A stretch of DNA of 64,000 bases from Vandiemenella viatica. Lineage: Eukaryota; Arthropoda; Insecta; Orthoptera; Morabidae. The notes under the pieces are model-generated. The model ran no database searches, was not told the DNA's origin, and saw only the letters and a list, made by a program, of their open reading frames with translations. The DNA lies in NCBI GenBank assembly GCA_031002005.1, contig JARYHS010008074.1, positions 271,003,930-271,067,929 on the forward strand, given 5' to 3'. Positions within the stretch are counted from its first letter, which is position 1. Every line of letters begins with the position of its first letter. The position numbers were made by a program, and so were the translations under genes. This document shows, in pieces, positions 1 to 10,319 of this stretch.

Positions 1-1622
1 GGAATCTCCTTCGCGACCAAACGCTCCCACATCTATGTACGTGAAACAATAGTTACTGTCTGCTACAGCAAGTAAAACAATTGAGAAAAACTTCTTATAA
101 TTGAAATATTACGCTTCCCTGAATTCCATGGATTGATAATTCTGATATGATTTCCATCTATTGCGCCCAGACGATGAGGAAAATTTGTTTTCATCTCGTA
201 CTGAATGCTGATATTTATCCAGTCTTCTTCTGTCGGCGGTCGCATGTATGTCCAACTAATTGTCTCCCAAATGGATTTGCAAGTGTCTTGAATAATAGCC
301 GCAATAGTGGAACGACCGAGGAGGAATTCAAAATGTAAGGAACTGATCGAATTTCCCGTAGCAAGATACCTGAAAAAATATTTTAGCTCTATTAGCAAAC
401 ATTAAATACGCTTGAATATAAAAATTGAATTATGAAAATAAAATCCCATTTTATGAAGAGTAAGGTATAATGTATTATTATTAACTTCAATTTCAGGAAA
501 AGAAGTCCTGAAGCGGTGGAAAAGTATGAAGGATTCATATTTCAAAACCTTAAAAAGTCATGAAGGAAGAAGCGGACAAAGTGTCAAGACAAAGAAGCCA
601 TGTATATATACAATAAGCAAATGTCTTTCTTGCAGACGATTTACGAGCCAAGAGAGTAAGTAGGAAATGCTTAAATTCATTATGAAAGTTCTTCGATCAT
701 TTACATGAAAGTTATATTTTATTTTTCAGAACGTCTGGAACCATGAATTCTGGGAAAAGTGTAGAAACTTGTGACGCAGTGGCAGGTGGATCGTCGCAAA
801 TTCCTACTGCTAAAGAAAATGCACTTTCGGCTCCTTCTCGGCAACAGAGAAGAAAGCGTGACACATTCGAAGAAGAAATCGTGAATGTGTTAAAAACAAA
901 TTTAGTGCAGCCACCGCGTGAGCCCGACCCAGATGAAATGTTTCTGTTATCACAACTTCCACTGATAAAAAAAATAAAACATTCATATAAAATTGATTTT
1001 CAAATAAAGTTCATGCAACTTTTGCAGTCCTACACTTCGCCCAGTCCTCATCAAGAGAGTTGTCCGTCAACCCCAGCTTCAGCTGAAATGGGAACCCCTT
1101 GTTCCGAAGAAAATATTTGCATTGTAACCGATGAAGACTCCATTGTTTCATTATTTGAACTGTAAATTCATTGTCATTATTTTTTACCTTATTATTGCAA
1201 CTTACTTTTTTAGTTTAGCTTAAAATAATAGGTGTGATATTCTCATTGTTACTCTCTTACTTCATTATTATAACTGTAAGTACTTTATTAATATTAAACA
1301 TCTTTCGGATTAATTTTTTTAACTTTTTAATTAATTAATAATCAAGTTCTTGAACGATAAAACTAGCTCACCTTAATGTTACTGCGAGTTTTTCTTCTGC
1401 ACTCACACATTCCCTCAACCTTGTGCTTCGTTTTGATATAGAATTTTCCACTGTAGACAGAAGCAGTTCAAATGAGGGAACAGATATCCTGTAGTGCTCG
1501 AAAAACTTTGGGGGTTTTCTTTCAGTTTTATATGTAGGAGCACAAATTTTCCCTTGGTTGACCTGTCGCTCAGTAATGATGAATCCAGTACTTTCTCCTC
1601 TCACGACGGCGGCGACGCACAA
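1..1622 (-). pseudogene. PIF/Harbinger (HARBI1-like) transposase, two exons, frameshifted and cut by window edge
   Basis: DDE-type transposase of a PIF/Harbinger DNA transposon, which cuts and pastes the element with the help of a Myb/MADF-type partner. Exon 1 (1622 to 1373) holds the N-terminal helical part and ends in the words KLAVTLR. A GTGAG donor follows at about 1372. Exon 2 begins near 370 after a TTTTTTCAG acceptor and continues in frame with YLATGNSIS, then the first catalytic block GAIDG (about residue 79 of the exon). The intron is about 1 kb, phase 2, with canonical ends. A one-base shift near position 110 throws the exon out of frame; the remaining reading ([19 protein letters not shown]) is visible in the next frame down to base 1. 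The C-terminal third lies outside the window. The frameshift makes this copy non-functional unless it is a sequencing error. Family identity is well supported by the conserved words. Confidence 0.85.
497..1165 (+). CDS. MADF/BESS companion protein of the Harbinger element
   Basis: Accessory DNA-binding protein of PIF/Harbinger elements, expected to work with the transposase in terminal-repeat binding or nuclear import. The continuous part is 743-1165 (140 aa). It has a low-complexity start, a basic run QQRRKRD, then a BESS-type motif (DEMFLLSQLPLIKKI followed by IDFQIKFMQLL, about residues 65-92) and an acidic tail. An upstream exon at about 497-655 reads EVLKRWKSMKDSYFKTLKSH, typical of a MADF domain C-terminal half. 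It is preceded by a TTTCAG acceptor and followed by GTAAG at 656; a TTTTTCAG acceptor lies just before 730. Joined literally, the two exons do not share a phase, so either a splice site differs or the copy is decayed. The whole unit sits inside the transposase intron on the opposite strand. Confidence 0.72.
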
Positions 1623-1734
1623 CTATTACTGCGGCACATAATGCAATTACTGCATTCTTATGATTTTCTGAAACTCTGTTTATAATTTCTAGAGCAGTCT
1701 AGTTGACAAGCAGCTGAACCTTTAAAAACTGCTG

Positions 1735-1875
1735 GTATGTGTACGCGCGAGATAGGCTGCGTGTTTTTCACGCGCGGGAAAAACACGCAAGTGTGACATA
1801 GTCTGCGGGATTGCCACTTCGCGTTTTTTCCCCGCTGGGTCTCGGCGTGAAAAAAACGCAAGTTTGGCCGTAGCC
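1735..1875. repeat. Right terminal region of the Harbinger element with TIR and TAA target
   Basis: Read on the minus strand the end is GGCTACGGCCAAACTTGCG, followed by alternating A-rich and GC-rich words with repeated GCGTG and CACGCG. It is directly abutted by TAA at 1876-1878, matching the TWA targets of PIF/Harbinger. The partner end is outside the window, so the TIR cannot be proven here. Confidence 0.55.
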
Positions 1876-1886
1876 TAAGAACTTCC

Positions 1887-2618
1887 CTATACTCCGGGAA
1901 AGATGGATCCTGGATGAATTAAGTCAGTTGTGTCCACGCCGCGCTGCGCCGATCCGCCCCGCTCCCGTCGGAGGTCCCTAATAATAGGATTCCAGGCTTC
2001 ACTCAGATGGAGCCCGCCATCCTGGTTAATGTTGTTGTCATTAAGCCTGATTTCTAGTGCCTCGCTTATGACTGACTCCCAGAAGGAAGAGGCCCTGGCC
2101 AACACTACAGTCTTTTCGAACTCTATTCTATGCTCCTCGTCGAAGGCGTGCTCGGTAATTGCAGACTTTTCAAGTTGCATCAGCCTTAGGTGTCGTCTGT
2201 GCTCGGTGAGGCGCTCTTCGATCGTTCTGGTGGTCTGGCCGATATACACTTTACCGCATTCGCACGGTATGGAATAAATTCCCGGTGTTCTTATGCCCAC
2301 CTGATCTTTTACCGACCGCAGTATATCGCGTATCTTGGCGGGCGGTCGGAAGATACTTTTCATCCCGTGCCGCGCTAGAAGTCTCCCAATCTTTCCTGAC
2401 GTGTTCCTGGCATATGGGAGAAAAGCAAAATTTTTTGGTGGTTCTTCTTGCTCCGACGGTGGTCTTGGTGGCTTCTGAGTAAAGGCCTGCTCTATCTGCC
2501 GTCGAGAGTAACCGTTCTGTTCGAAGACGATCTTGAGGTGTCTCATTTCTTTCCGCGGGCTCTCACGATCGGAGATTGCCCTCGCCCTGTGTACCAGTGT
2601 GGCCAGTACGGAGTTGCG
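1887..2618 (-). pseudogene. Penelope-like element 3' fragment: GIY-YIG endonuclease
   Basis: C-terminal part of a PLE polyprotein. PLEs carry a telomerase-like reverse transcriptase followed by a GIY-YIG endonuclease. The open reading of 219 aa (2546-1887) contains GIYSIPCECGKVYIGQT, the GIY...YIG signature with the Cys pair typical of PLEs, then RLTEHRR and the conserved glutamate block ISEALEIR near the end. The same frame continues upstream without a Met to about 2618 (VLATLVHRARAISD), so the fragment starts inside the linker between RT and endonuclease. The RT is absent: a 5'-truncated copy. It abuts a Jockey LINE 3' end at about 2620-2630, also on the minus strand. Confidence 0.85.
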
Positions 2619-2624
2619 TTGTGA

Positions 2625-3510
2625 CGGGTGATGGAAGCGACATTTGGGATTTCCTGTACATGTTTATGGCAAGCTTCTTAATTACTTGCTGTATTGGCTC
2701 GAGTCGGAAATCTCGGTGTAAGTCTGTTGTTCGTGTTCCCCAAGGAGCATTTGCTATGATCCTGACTACTTTGTTTTGAATTAATTGCAGTCTCTTAATG
2801 TGAGACTTAGCGGCGTACCTTCAACCGGAGCTACATACGTCGTAAGTGGTCGAATGAGTGCTAAGTATATTGTTCGGGCATTACCTCGGTGCAGTGCGCT
2901 TTGTCTGTTTAGCATAGGGTGTAGTTGTTTGAGTCTAATGTTTGCTTTATTAACCTTTTGTTCTATATGGAGCCTCTATGTTAGCTTCGCGTCAAATTTT
3001 ACTCCAATATAATTAACTTCGTTCCGGAAATGTATAGGTTGTTGTATAGTGTTAGCGGTCAACAGTGTTCATGAATGCGTTTTTGCCTAGGTCTTCGTGT
3101 AAATAGGAGTGCCTCGCTACGTTGACTTTAATTCGCCATCGTGTGAGCCAAGGTTCGACTACGTTAAGCGCCTGCTGTAATCTAATGTTTGTATGAGATG
3201 GTTGCTGTGACTGTGCAAGATAGGCGGTATCGTCAGCATAAATGTCTTGCATCGTTTTGTCTGTGGTCGGAGCTTTATTGGCGTATTCTGTGAAGAGCAG
3301 AGGGCCTATTAAACTTCCTTGAGGCACTCATGCTTGTATCTCCTGAGGTGTAGAGTTCTTGTTGTCAACGCAGACGTGGAACGTTCGGTTAGTGAGGTAT
3401 GAGTGTATTAGGCGTACCAGTCCGTTCGGGAATCCGTCGTCACTGAGTCTACAAATGAGCCGTTGTACCAAAGACGATCGAAGCAATGAGGGCCGCCCGC
3501 CCGAGAGCAT
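2625..3510 (-). pseudogene. Jockey-clade LINE copy B: RT palm to C-terminus, truncated
   Basis: Partial reverse transcriptase of a non-LTR retrotransposon. The 3510-3328 part reads RLIHSYLTNRTFHV. A stop codon separates it from 3327-3052, which resumes with PQGSLIGPLLF and the catalytic box YADD. Downstream (2790-2630) the frame reads KVVRIIANAPWGTRTTDLH, the thumb/C-terminal region of Jockey RTs, with frameshifts between. The N-terminal endonuclease is missing. Bases 3510-3655 between this copy and copy A show no LINE coding. Copy B is a separate, diverged element lying 3' of copy A on the same strand, not its continuation, because both contain their own PQGS and YADD boxes. Confidence 0.8.
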
Positions 3511-3654
3511 TTTCTGCTGTTATTTTGTAGCAGATATAGGGAAGGCTTTGTCTATCGACATTTCCTTCAATCTTGTTGGATTAGTTACTTTTCGTTTGGT
3601 TTGTCATTATTTTGCTCCTGCTCTTTTTCAAATGTTTGTCAGTATTGACAGTGG

Positions 3655-5096
3655 TCATTTGAACTTATCAAACGTAGTATAGTATTGCCCTAGATTGGCA
3701 ATTAATGGATTTGCTGATTGCCGAGTTGTCCTGTAAAACGACTTGGTTATATTAATAATCCTTTGTTTGAGAGTCGGGATTCCTGCGGCTTCGTGCAGGG
3801 CAGCTGTAGGGAATTGGACAGGCACGTGAAGTGCACGCCGAAGCGCTCGGTTCTGCATTTTCTGCAGACGGTTTAGTTGGGTCTTGGATGCGTACCCCCA
3901 CACGGGGCACGCATATTCGATCACGGGGCGTATTAGGCTGCAGTAAATACTGACGCCGGTGCTGGCAGACAATGTGCTATCCCGGTTGAGTAATGGGTAT
4001 AGCTCTTGTAGCCTAGCTGCAACTCTATATCGTATCTCCTCGATGTGATGTGTCCAGGTCAGACGGGAGTCCAGGATCACGCCGAGGTATTTAGCAGTGT
4101 TCGTCCACTCGATGTCTTCACCATTTAGATGTAATTTAGGGGTACGATTTTGCCGGCAGCCACGCTTCCCCAGGCGCCTGGTCAGCATAATTGCTTGTGT
4201 CTTTGTTGTGTTCAGGGTTATTCTCCAACGCCTCGCCCAGGCTTCGGTCTGTTGGAGGACCTCTTGTAATCTTCTTATAGCGGCAGCTTTATTTCTATGT
4301 GCAGTGAAGAATGCAGTGTCGTCTGCATATAGGGCGGTGCGTACTGTAGCTGGGGCTGGTATATCAGCGGTAAAGAGATTATACAGTACCGGTCCCAGGA
4401 CCGAACCTTGCGGTACTCCGGCGTTTATTGGGCGGCGGGTTGACATATCATTGCCAACTGTCACCCGGAATGATCTTCCTGATATATAGCTCCTGATTAG
4501 ATTTACATAAGGGCCGGGGAATCCCTGATTGTAAAGTTTGTAGAGCAAACCTCTGTTCCATTCCACGGGTGGTGTGTTGGCTCCTCCGGTCCCCGAATTT
4601 ACAAGTTTCGTCTGACTGCAAGCCTGTGGAACATCTTTCCTGCTGGGTTTGTTATTCTCGAGTTCCATTCGGGATGTTTAGAATTTAGATCCCCTCCGAT
4701 GATCAGTTTGCCTCGGATAGAGAGGAGACGATCGAAGTCCTCTTCTATTGGCTGCCTCCGTGGTGGTCTGTATGCTGACACTACTGTGACCGGCCCGGTT
4801 GTAGTCTTCACTTCGATGGCCCTAATTTCTAACTTGTTAGTCTGTGGCGACAGTATCTCATGATGAGGGATACCGCGTTTTATATATATTGCCACACCAC
4901 CTCCTGTAGTTGGCCTATCATGCCGATAGCAGTAGTAGTTGGCTACCGTGGCGTTAAGGCCTTGTTTGAGGTGGGTTTCTGAGACGAGGCAAATATCTAT
5001 GTCACGCAGAAACTGCCTGAACTCTCCGAGTTGTTGGTGGATGCCATTGGCATTCCAAACGCACAATGACAAACCCTGAATGTGCGTCCTATCCAT
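3655..5096 (-). pseudogene. Jockey-clade LINE copy A, ORF2: endonuclease plus reverse transcriptase with internal deletion
   Basis: ORF2 nicks target DNA (AP-like endonuclease) and primes reverse transcription there. The endonuclease frame starts with Met at 5096 and runs to 4599. It shows the substrate block VWNANGI, the catalytic glutamate word SETHL, and GGDLNSKHPEWNS. It is then lost, and the RT frame (4668-3655, 337 aa) begins inside the fingers/palm (LYKLYNQGFPG), followed by AGVPQGSVLGP and YADDTAFF near residue 117, the KYLGVILD block and the RPVIEYACPVWG thumb block. About one third of the endonuclease and the RT N-terminus are missing at the frame overlap 4599-4668, so the copy is internally deleted. 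ORF1 lies immediately upstream. Confidence 0.88.
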
Positions 5097-5111
5097 CGTG
5101 AGTCAGGGATT

Positions 5112-7031
5112 TCATTGTCTGTTCGGCTGCTGGGACCGTCTTAATTGCGGATTTGATATCCACGGTGAGCTGATCAAATTGGCGACGAGTGACGTTAACA
5201 TGTTGAGTAGGCTGCCTACCATGTTTAATAGTTGGTCCGTCGTTTCGCTGCTCTTTGCTGATTGAGGTGTGGGCGGGTGTTGAAATTGCTGGCAGGTTTC
5301 ATGAGAGATTGCCTTCTCTGCTGCCGTTGGCTTGATTCCTTTCGGTGGTGTTATCCCAGATGTCTTTTCGGCATATGTGGTGGACAACGAGTGATTTGAT
5401 GACTGTTGAGCCGTGCTCTTTTTATTCCCTTTTTGCAATCTTTTGCCTGCTTTTTGAGGTCTCTTTTCATTCTGTTTAGGTGGGGGCTTATTCTTGCTCT
5501 CTGGCTATCGACTGGAATGGTTGGCGGCAGATGGTTGATTGGCTGCTGTGTCCTCTGTCTTCTTGTTCTCTCTTTAGGATTGAACAGAGGTTATTCCTCG
5601 CTGCCGGTCCCTTGCCCGTTTGAAGGCCATGCAGCCTTTATAGCTGGCCACATGCTGACCACCGCAGTTGGCTTATTTGGGACTACCCTACCCTTTCTTT
5701 AGAGTGTAGTCATTTGATAAATGTGCTCCTGCACACTTTACACATTTTGAGGGCATGTTGCAGTGGCGGGCGACATGTCTTAGGGCCTGGCAATTGAAGC
5801 ATTGAACTGGGCCATTGGAGGATCTCAGTTTTTCAACTGAGATGCGCAGTGACATAAGGTACTCCAGTTTAAAGATTTTTCTATTTTGGGGCCTGTCGGG
5901 CATGACCACCAAAAATAGTGGCATAATGTCTGAAGTGCCGGGTCTCTTCAGCTGGGCCACTGTGCGTATGTCAAGCCCGAGATCTTCGAGCTCTTCCTTG
6001 ATGTCATCAGTTGGTAAGATTGAGGGCATCCCACGGAGGACGACCTTCAGTATCTTCTCAGCAGCAGAAGGGAAGGTATAATAGGGTATGCCCTTCCTCT
6101 GCAACGCTGCGGTCACCTTAAGGTAGTGGTCGGTCGAACTGAAGGTTAGCTTGATCTTGTCGCCTCCGGCGGACTTGGCTTGGAAGGGTTGATTTTCCAG
6201 AATGCCTTTGATCATTTGGTATAGTTCCTTATAACAGTTTTGAAATTGTACCACAATAGGAGGAATCAAATGCTTTGATTGCTGCTGTTGTTGTATTTGC
6301 TGTTGCTGCTGCGGCTGCTGCTTTTGCTGTGGCTGCTGTTGTTTCTGCTGTTGTTGATGCTGCTTCTGTGGCCGTGTTTGCTGATGCAACTGCTGTTGTT
6401 GCTGCTGCTGCTCCGGTCCTTCCTGGTCCATCGCGTCATATCGGTTTCTGAGTTCTATTCTGCTGGGGTCTAGGGTCGGCGGAGGCTTGCTGTTGCGACG
6501 CGCCTGTGTGAACCCTTCGCCGTCCGGTTTATCTCCGGCTGAGCTCGTTTTTCGGTTTTTGTACGTGGTTGTTCCACGAAACTGGAGTGTGGCGGATGGT
6601 TCTGGGAAACTGAAGGCACCGATGATTTTCTTCTTTCCCGCCTTTTTGTCTTTGCTGGTCGTGGCGAGCTGCGACACAGGGATGCTGATTTTACTATGGC
6701 TTGCTCTCTTCTCACTCCTCGACATCTTCGCTTTACCACCGAGGAGCGGTGAGGTGCACCCCTTAGTTGCGCGGGAGTCGAGTCCGTGGGCAGGACCTGT
6801 TGTCGTTTGCGTTGTGTGAACGGCCTCAGTTGTATCCATATTCGAATCCAAGTTCGGTTGCCAGGTCGTCGTACCATGTTGCGTAGCCGTCCTATTCATA
6901 TCCGTTGCCAAGTCCGTTTCCGTTAGCCGGGTCGTCAACGTGACCGCCGCTGCCGCCGGCAAAGCCGAGTGCACTGGGGCACTCGGCCCGCCTGGCGCGA
7001 CAGTGCGGCGAACACTTTCCTCGTCGCACAT
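5112..7031 (-). pseudogene. Jockey-clade LINE copy A, ORF1 (Gag-like) with polyglutamine tract and zinc knuckle
   Basis: RNA-binding ORF1 protein that packages LINE RNA. The long frame 7031-5688 (447 aa) has a Ser/Thr-rich N-terminus, a basic patch around residue 100-130 (SRSEKRASH), a glutamine-rich tract at about residues 205-256 (about 6260-6420), an RRM-like region with GIPYYTFPS, and a CCHC knuckle CFNCQALRHVARHC near residue 415, followed by a second Cys pair KCVKC. It stops at 5688. A second open piece (5438-5112, 108 aa, Pro/Gln/Ser-rich) is probably the ORF1 C-terminus after a frameshift, just before ORF2 at 5096. The 5' end of the element lies near 7137, where PLE sequence begins. 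Confidence 0.78.
6260..6420. repeat. CAG/CTG-type triplet repeat inside LINE ORF1
   Basis: Interrupted (CTG/TTG)n on the plus strand, encoding Gln-rich sequence on the minus strand. Interruptions by CGG, CTT and TGG codons would stabilise it against expansion. Confidence 0.8.
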
Positions 7032-7137
7032 CTTGACTCAGCGGATGCCAACTCGGAACTGCCCGTGAGAGACTGCAATGAGGGCACGAAGGAGCGCCGT
7101 ATATATAGCTAGTGTAGAGGACGCCACAGTCCATCAC

Positions 7138-8292
7138 GTGTCGTCGGCTGAGCGGCTATCTCTGGTAATACCAACCTTATTGATAGAAGCTAATCGATTG
7201 TTAACGTACTGATGCAACATTGAAGTACAAATTGTGTCTAATTTAACACCTTCCACTTTTCTATTAAAATTATTGCGATGTTTATAAATTTCAATGGCTT
7301 CTCTATATGTACGAGCATAGTAGTGAGAAGTTCTTGATAAAACACTGGTCTCGTTAAATTTAATTTCATGGTAGTCCTCTTGGTAAACATGTTCATCTAC
7401 GGCCAATTTCCGTATATGTCCCAGGCGGCAATTTCTCTTATGTTCACTCAGACGAATGTTAACACTTCTTTTTGTAGTGCCGATGTACACTTATCCACAA
7501 CTACAAGGAATTTTATAGACGCCCGGTGTATCCCAAGGATGTTGTGCATCTTTTGCAGATCTTAAGTATTCTTTAATTTTCCTGGTTGTTCTGAAAATAG
7601 TTTCCACCCGATATTTGTTCAGCATTTTTCCAATACGATCTGTAATCTGACTAATTAACGGAAGAAACACTTTCCCGTTGGATAGTTGTGGTTTCTTATT
7701 ATTTTTAATTTTCTCCCTAGGTCGAAGAAATCGGTCTATGTCTCTGATGGAATAACCATTCTTCCTGAAAATCTTTCGTAGATGTTCGATCTCATCTTGT
7801 AAATAAACCGGTTCCCAAATTTTGTGCTCCCTGTCGACCAAGGTTTTAATCACCCCTCAGTTTTTTCTAGGATGGTGGTTGGAGTCTTTATGGAGATAAC
7901 TATCTGTATGTATAGCCTTCTTGTAAACCTTGTGACCCAACCTTCCGTCTTCTCGTTTGTTCACAGACACATATAGAAAATTAAGCTGACCATTAAGCTC
8001 TCTTTCCATTGTAAACTGGATCCTGGGATTGATACAGTTAAAATGTATCAAAAAAGCATCTAATTCCTCTTCGCCGTGTGTCCGTACTAGAAAGGTATCA
8101 TCGACATAACGATACCACTTGGCTGGTTTTTTTAATAGCAGTCTGCAATGCCTGTTGTTCAAAAAGCTCCGTGAATAAATTGGCCACTGCTGGACTTAAA
8201 GGACTGCCCGTAGCCACCCCGTCAAACTGTTCATAAAATTTATTGTCATACTGAAAATAAGTAGTGGTGAGGAAGTGTCTAAACAAAGTCAC
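7138..8292 (-). pseudogene. Penelope-like element: RT palm through GIY-YIG endonuclease, with two stops
   Basis: Three overlapping or adjacent open pieces form one PLE. The 8292-8098 piece reads FRHFLTTTYFQYDNKFYEQ and GSPLSPAVANLF (RT motif B). The 8162-7857 piece has the catalytic YVDDTFLVRTHG and the downstream QLNFLYVSV. The 7853-7491 piece is the linker ending at PGVYKIPCSCG, the start of the GIY-YIG domain. The 7490-7138 piece carries YIGTTKRSVNIRLSEHKRN, HVYQEDYHEIKF and the glutamate word REAIEIYKH. A stop lies at about 7491 within GIY-YIG and another at about 7855. The RT N-terminus is not upstream on this strand; it lies inverted at 8300-8574. Confidence 0.88.
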
Positions 8293-8299
8293 TATGTCT

Positions 8300-8574
8300 C
8301 ATGGAAAAACTAGCCCTATGCATGAGATGGCTTCGTTTACCAGGATCATGGTAAATAAAGACAACATATCGAAGCTAACAAGAATGTCACTAGGAGCCAC
8401 GTTTATTTCATTTAGCTTTAGGCTTTATGGATTACCTAAAGTTCATAATGAACAAACGACACTTAGGCCGATTGTGAGTACCACGAGTTAGCGAGATATC
8501 TTGCTTCGTTGCTGCAGCCCTATATTAGTGGTACGGACAGTCATATTAAAAATTCAGCTCATTTCATTGACAAG
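8300..8574 (+). pseudogene. Inverted 5' segment of the same or a related PLE: RT N-terminal motifs
   Basis: On the plus strand the frame reads RLYGLPKVH, then TLRPIVS, a small frameshift, and in the next frame LLQPYISGTDSHIKNSAHF and IDKL, the order expected for PLE RT motifs 1-3. It ends at about 8574 where a Jockey endonuclease begins on the other strand. It is head to head with the 8292-7138 segment; about 70-80 residues of RT between the two are missing. A short inverted repeat TCTCATG / CATGAGA lies at the junction (about 8298-8328). Either one element with a 5' inversion, or two PLE fragments meeting by chance. Confidence 0.78.
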
Positions 8575-9135
8575 CTGTATGTCGTGTGTGCGGGTTATAC
8601 CCCTGAGGATACCTATTTCTAATACATCTGGATTTTGTCTCCTAGCATGGGAGACAAACATCGGTTCGTTTGGCCCCAGTATGAGATAATTGTGCTCTAG
8701 TGAATATTCGTACAGTTTCCTGCTGTTGGAGTTTTGACGCTGCGAATTCCAACTACGATGTTTGACATTTAGATCTCCAGCGACTCTTACTCTAGGTGCG
8801 GTATTGAGCAGCCTACTGATATCACGCTTGCTAATATTATTGGGCCTATTGTAGACTGCGATGAGATTAGAGCATGCTCTGTTAAACTGGATATTCACAG
8901 CTGTGGCTTCGATCCTCTCAAGCTCGGGGAGCACTACGTTTGATTGCTCTATGTCCGTGTTGTAATCACGGCCGTGCCTTCAGCCCATGCGCCGTTCTGC
9001 CTGTTAGTACGGAGCAAACGGTATTGGCTCATGTGAAAGTTATCTTTTACGCCCAGATGTGTCTCGTTTAAAAGAGCAATAAGGAGACCGTGCTGTTCCA
9101 TAAACGCCGCCAATTCTGCTTTTTTTGTGTTACAA
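8575..9135 (-). pseudogene. Jockey-clade LINE copy C: endonuclease domain only
   Basis: AP-like endonuclease of a third Jockey-type LINE. The 8934-8554 frame reads ERIEATAVNIQF, AVYNRPNNIS, the catalytic VAGDLNVKHRSWNS, then NPDVLEIGI. The upstream part continues in other frames to about 9135 (AAFMEQHGLLIALLNETHL, containing the NETHL catalytic glutamate). It has frameshifts near 8950 and no RT follows. Its 5' side touches the hairpin minisatellite at 9205. Confidence 0.78.
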
Positions 9136-9204
9136 TCCGAAGGTGTTCCAGAAGAGGATACACGTTTTCAGAGGAGTGGGACGGAAAAGAGGCTAATCTG
9201 GTTA

Positions 9205-9690
9205 ATAGTCCATCTCCCCCCATCTGGGGGAGTATCCAGGTACTGCAGTGGGACGAGGCAGGATAGATCTGCAGTCCATCTCCCCCCAACTGGGGGAGTG
9301 CCCAGGCGCTGCAGCAAGGTAGTGTATATGATCTGGGTTAGGATTGCAGTCCATCTCCTTCCATATGAGGAATGTTGAGGATATGCAGTGGGGTGGGTAA
9401 GAGCGCAGGATTGATCTATAGTCCATCTCCCCCCATCTGGGGGAATGTCCAGACGCTGCAGCAAGGTAGTGTGTAGAATCAGGATTGCAGTCCATCTCCC
9501 CCCATTCAGGGGAGTGTCCAGGATCTGTAGAAGGGATCTTAGGACTTTAGGCACCAGCGGACTAGGGTTGTGTGAGACATTGCTGGTGCCTAGGACGGAA
9601 ATGAGGCAGTTCTGGAATACAGTCCATCTTCCCCCATCTGAGGGAGTAGTTAGGAGCTGCAGTAGGACACTAATGATTTTTGGCATGAGT
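9205..9690. repeat. Imperfect ~70-bp minisatellite with GC hairpin core, six units
   Basis: The words GTCCATCTCCCCCCA followed by CTGGGGGAGT occur at about 9208, 9279, 9350, 9420, 9489 and 9622. The first spacings are about 70 bp; the last is longer because of inserted sequence. The CCCCC...GGGGG core can fold into a short hairpin, and the unit tails share CTGCAG. On the minus strand a 172-aa reading (9686-9168) stays open and repeats GGRWT once per unit, but the period is not a multiple of three throughout, so I do not call it a gene. It sits directly 5' of the Jockey copy C endonuclease and may be part of that LINE. Confidence 0.75.
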
Positions 9691-9764
9691 GTTGCCAGAG
9701 AGAGAGGTCAACGGAGGAGAACGTGGGGTGAAGGAGTTCCTCTATTGTCTTACGAATCGTTGTG

Positions 9765-10300
9765 AAAAAAACAAGAGCGGGCTGAATGTGTGTCGGCTCC
9801 ACAGAGGTAGCTGGGGCAGAGCGAGAAATCTGCGGCCGTGGAACACAGCCTTGAACAGGGCCATGGCTTCGACTTTGAAAACACCAGGATACTGGCATGT
9901 ACCAGAAACTTCTGGGACAGTATTCTTATCGAAGCAGTTGAAATTCGCAACACGCCCAATCTTGTCAGCCAGGATTGTGGATACCAACTAAGCAAAGCTT
10001 GGACGCCAGTCGTTAATGCAGTACGTCATCAGCGTGCCGAAGAGCACAGCACGGCGGCTGCAGACCAACTGAACCCACGCCAGCCTCCTACCGGTGCTAC
10101 CCCCGTTCCACCACCTAGGCGCTGAACGAGTCTGACGACCAACTGCGCGCAAGCCAACCACGCGCGCATTCGGAGGCTATAAGAACCCATCCTTCTTACG
10201 GATCCGGCGCTTCAACAGAAGATGGCGACGGAGTTTCAGATCGCCGAAATATCGTGTAAACACCTTGATTACTCGGCTAGTCTCCCGAGACGACTATATC
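9765..10300 (+). pseudogene. Penelope-like element 3' fragment, plus strand
   Basis: C-terminal half of a GIY-YIG endonuclease: VEHSLEQGHGFDFENTR and the glutamate block LIEAVEIRNTPN, then CGYQLSKAWTPV and a Pro-rich tail with a stop at about 10125. The reading enters from another frame at about 9770-9836. The GC-rich stretch 10130-10300 (GAAGATGGCGACGGAG, CTCGGCTAGTCTCCCGAGA) looks like the PLE 3' noncoding end. A perfect 16-bp palindrome, TTCTCAACGTTGAGAA, lies at 10303-10318 just beyond it. Opposite in strand to the PLE pieces at 1887 and 7138. Confidence 0.8.
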
Positions 10301-10319
10301 AATTCTCAACGTTGAGAAA

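Noticed and set aside
6279..6473. Leucine-rich reading on plus opposite the LINE ORF1
   Set aside because: It is the antisense of the polyglutamine tract.
9168..9686. 172-aa reading with GGRWT repeats as a protein gene
   Set aside because: It follows a tandem DNA repeat with variable spacing and has no match to a known fold; openness is likely from the repeat composition.
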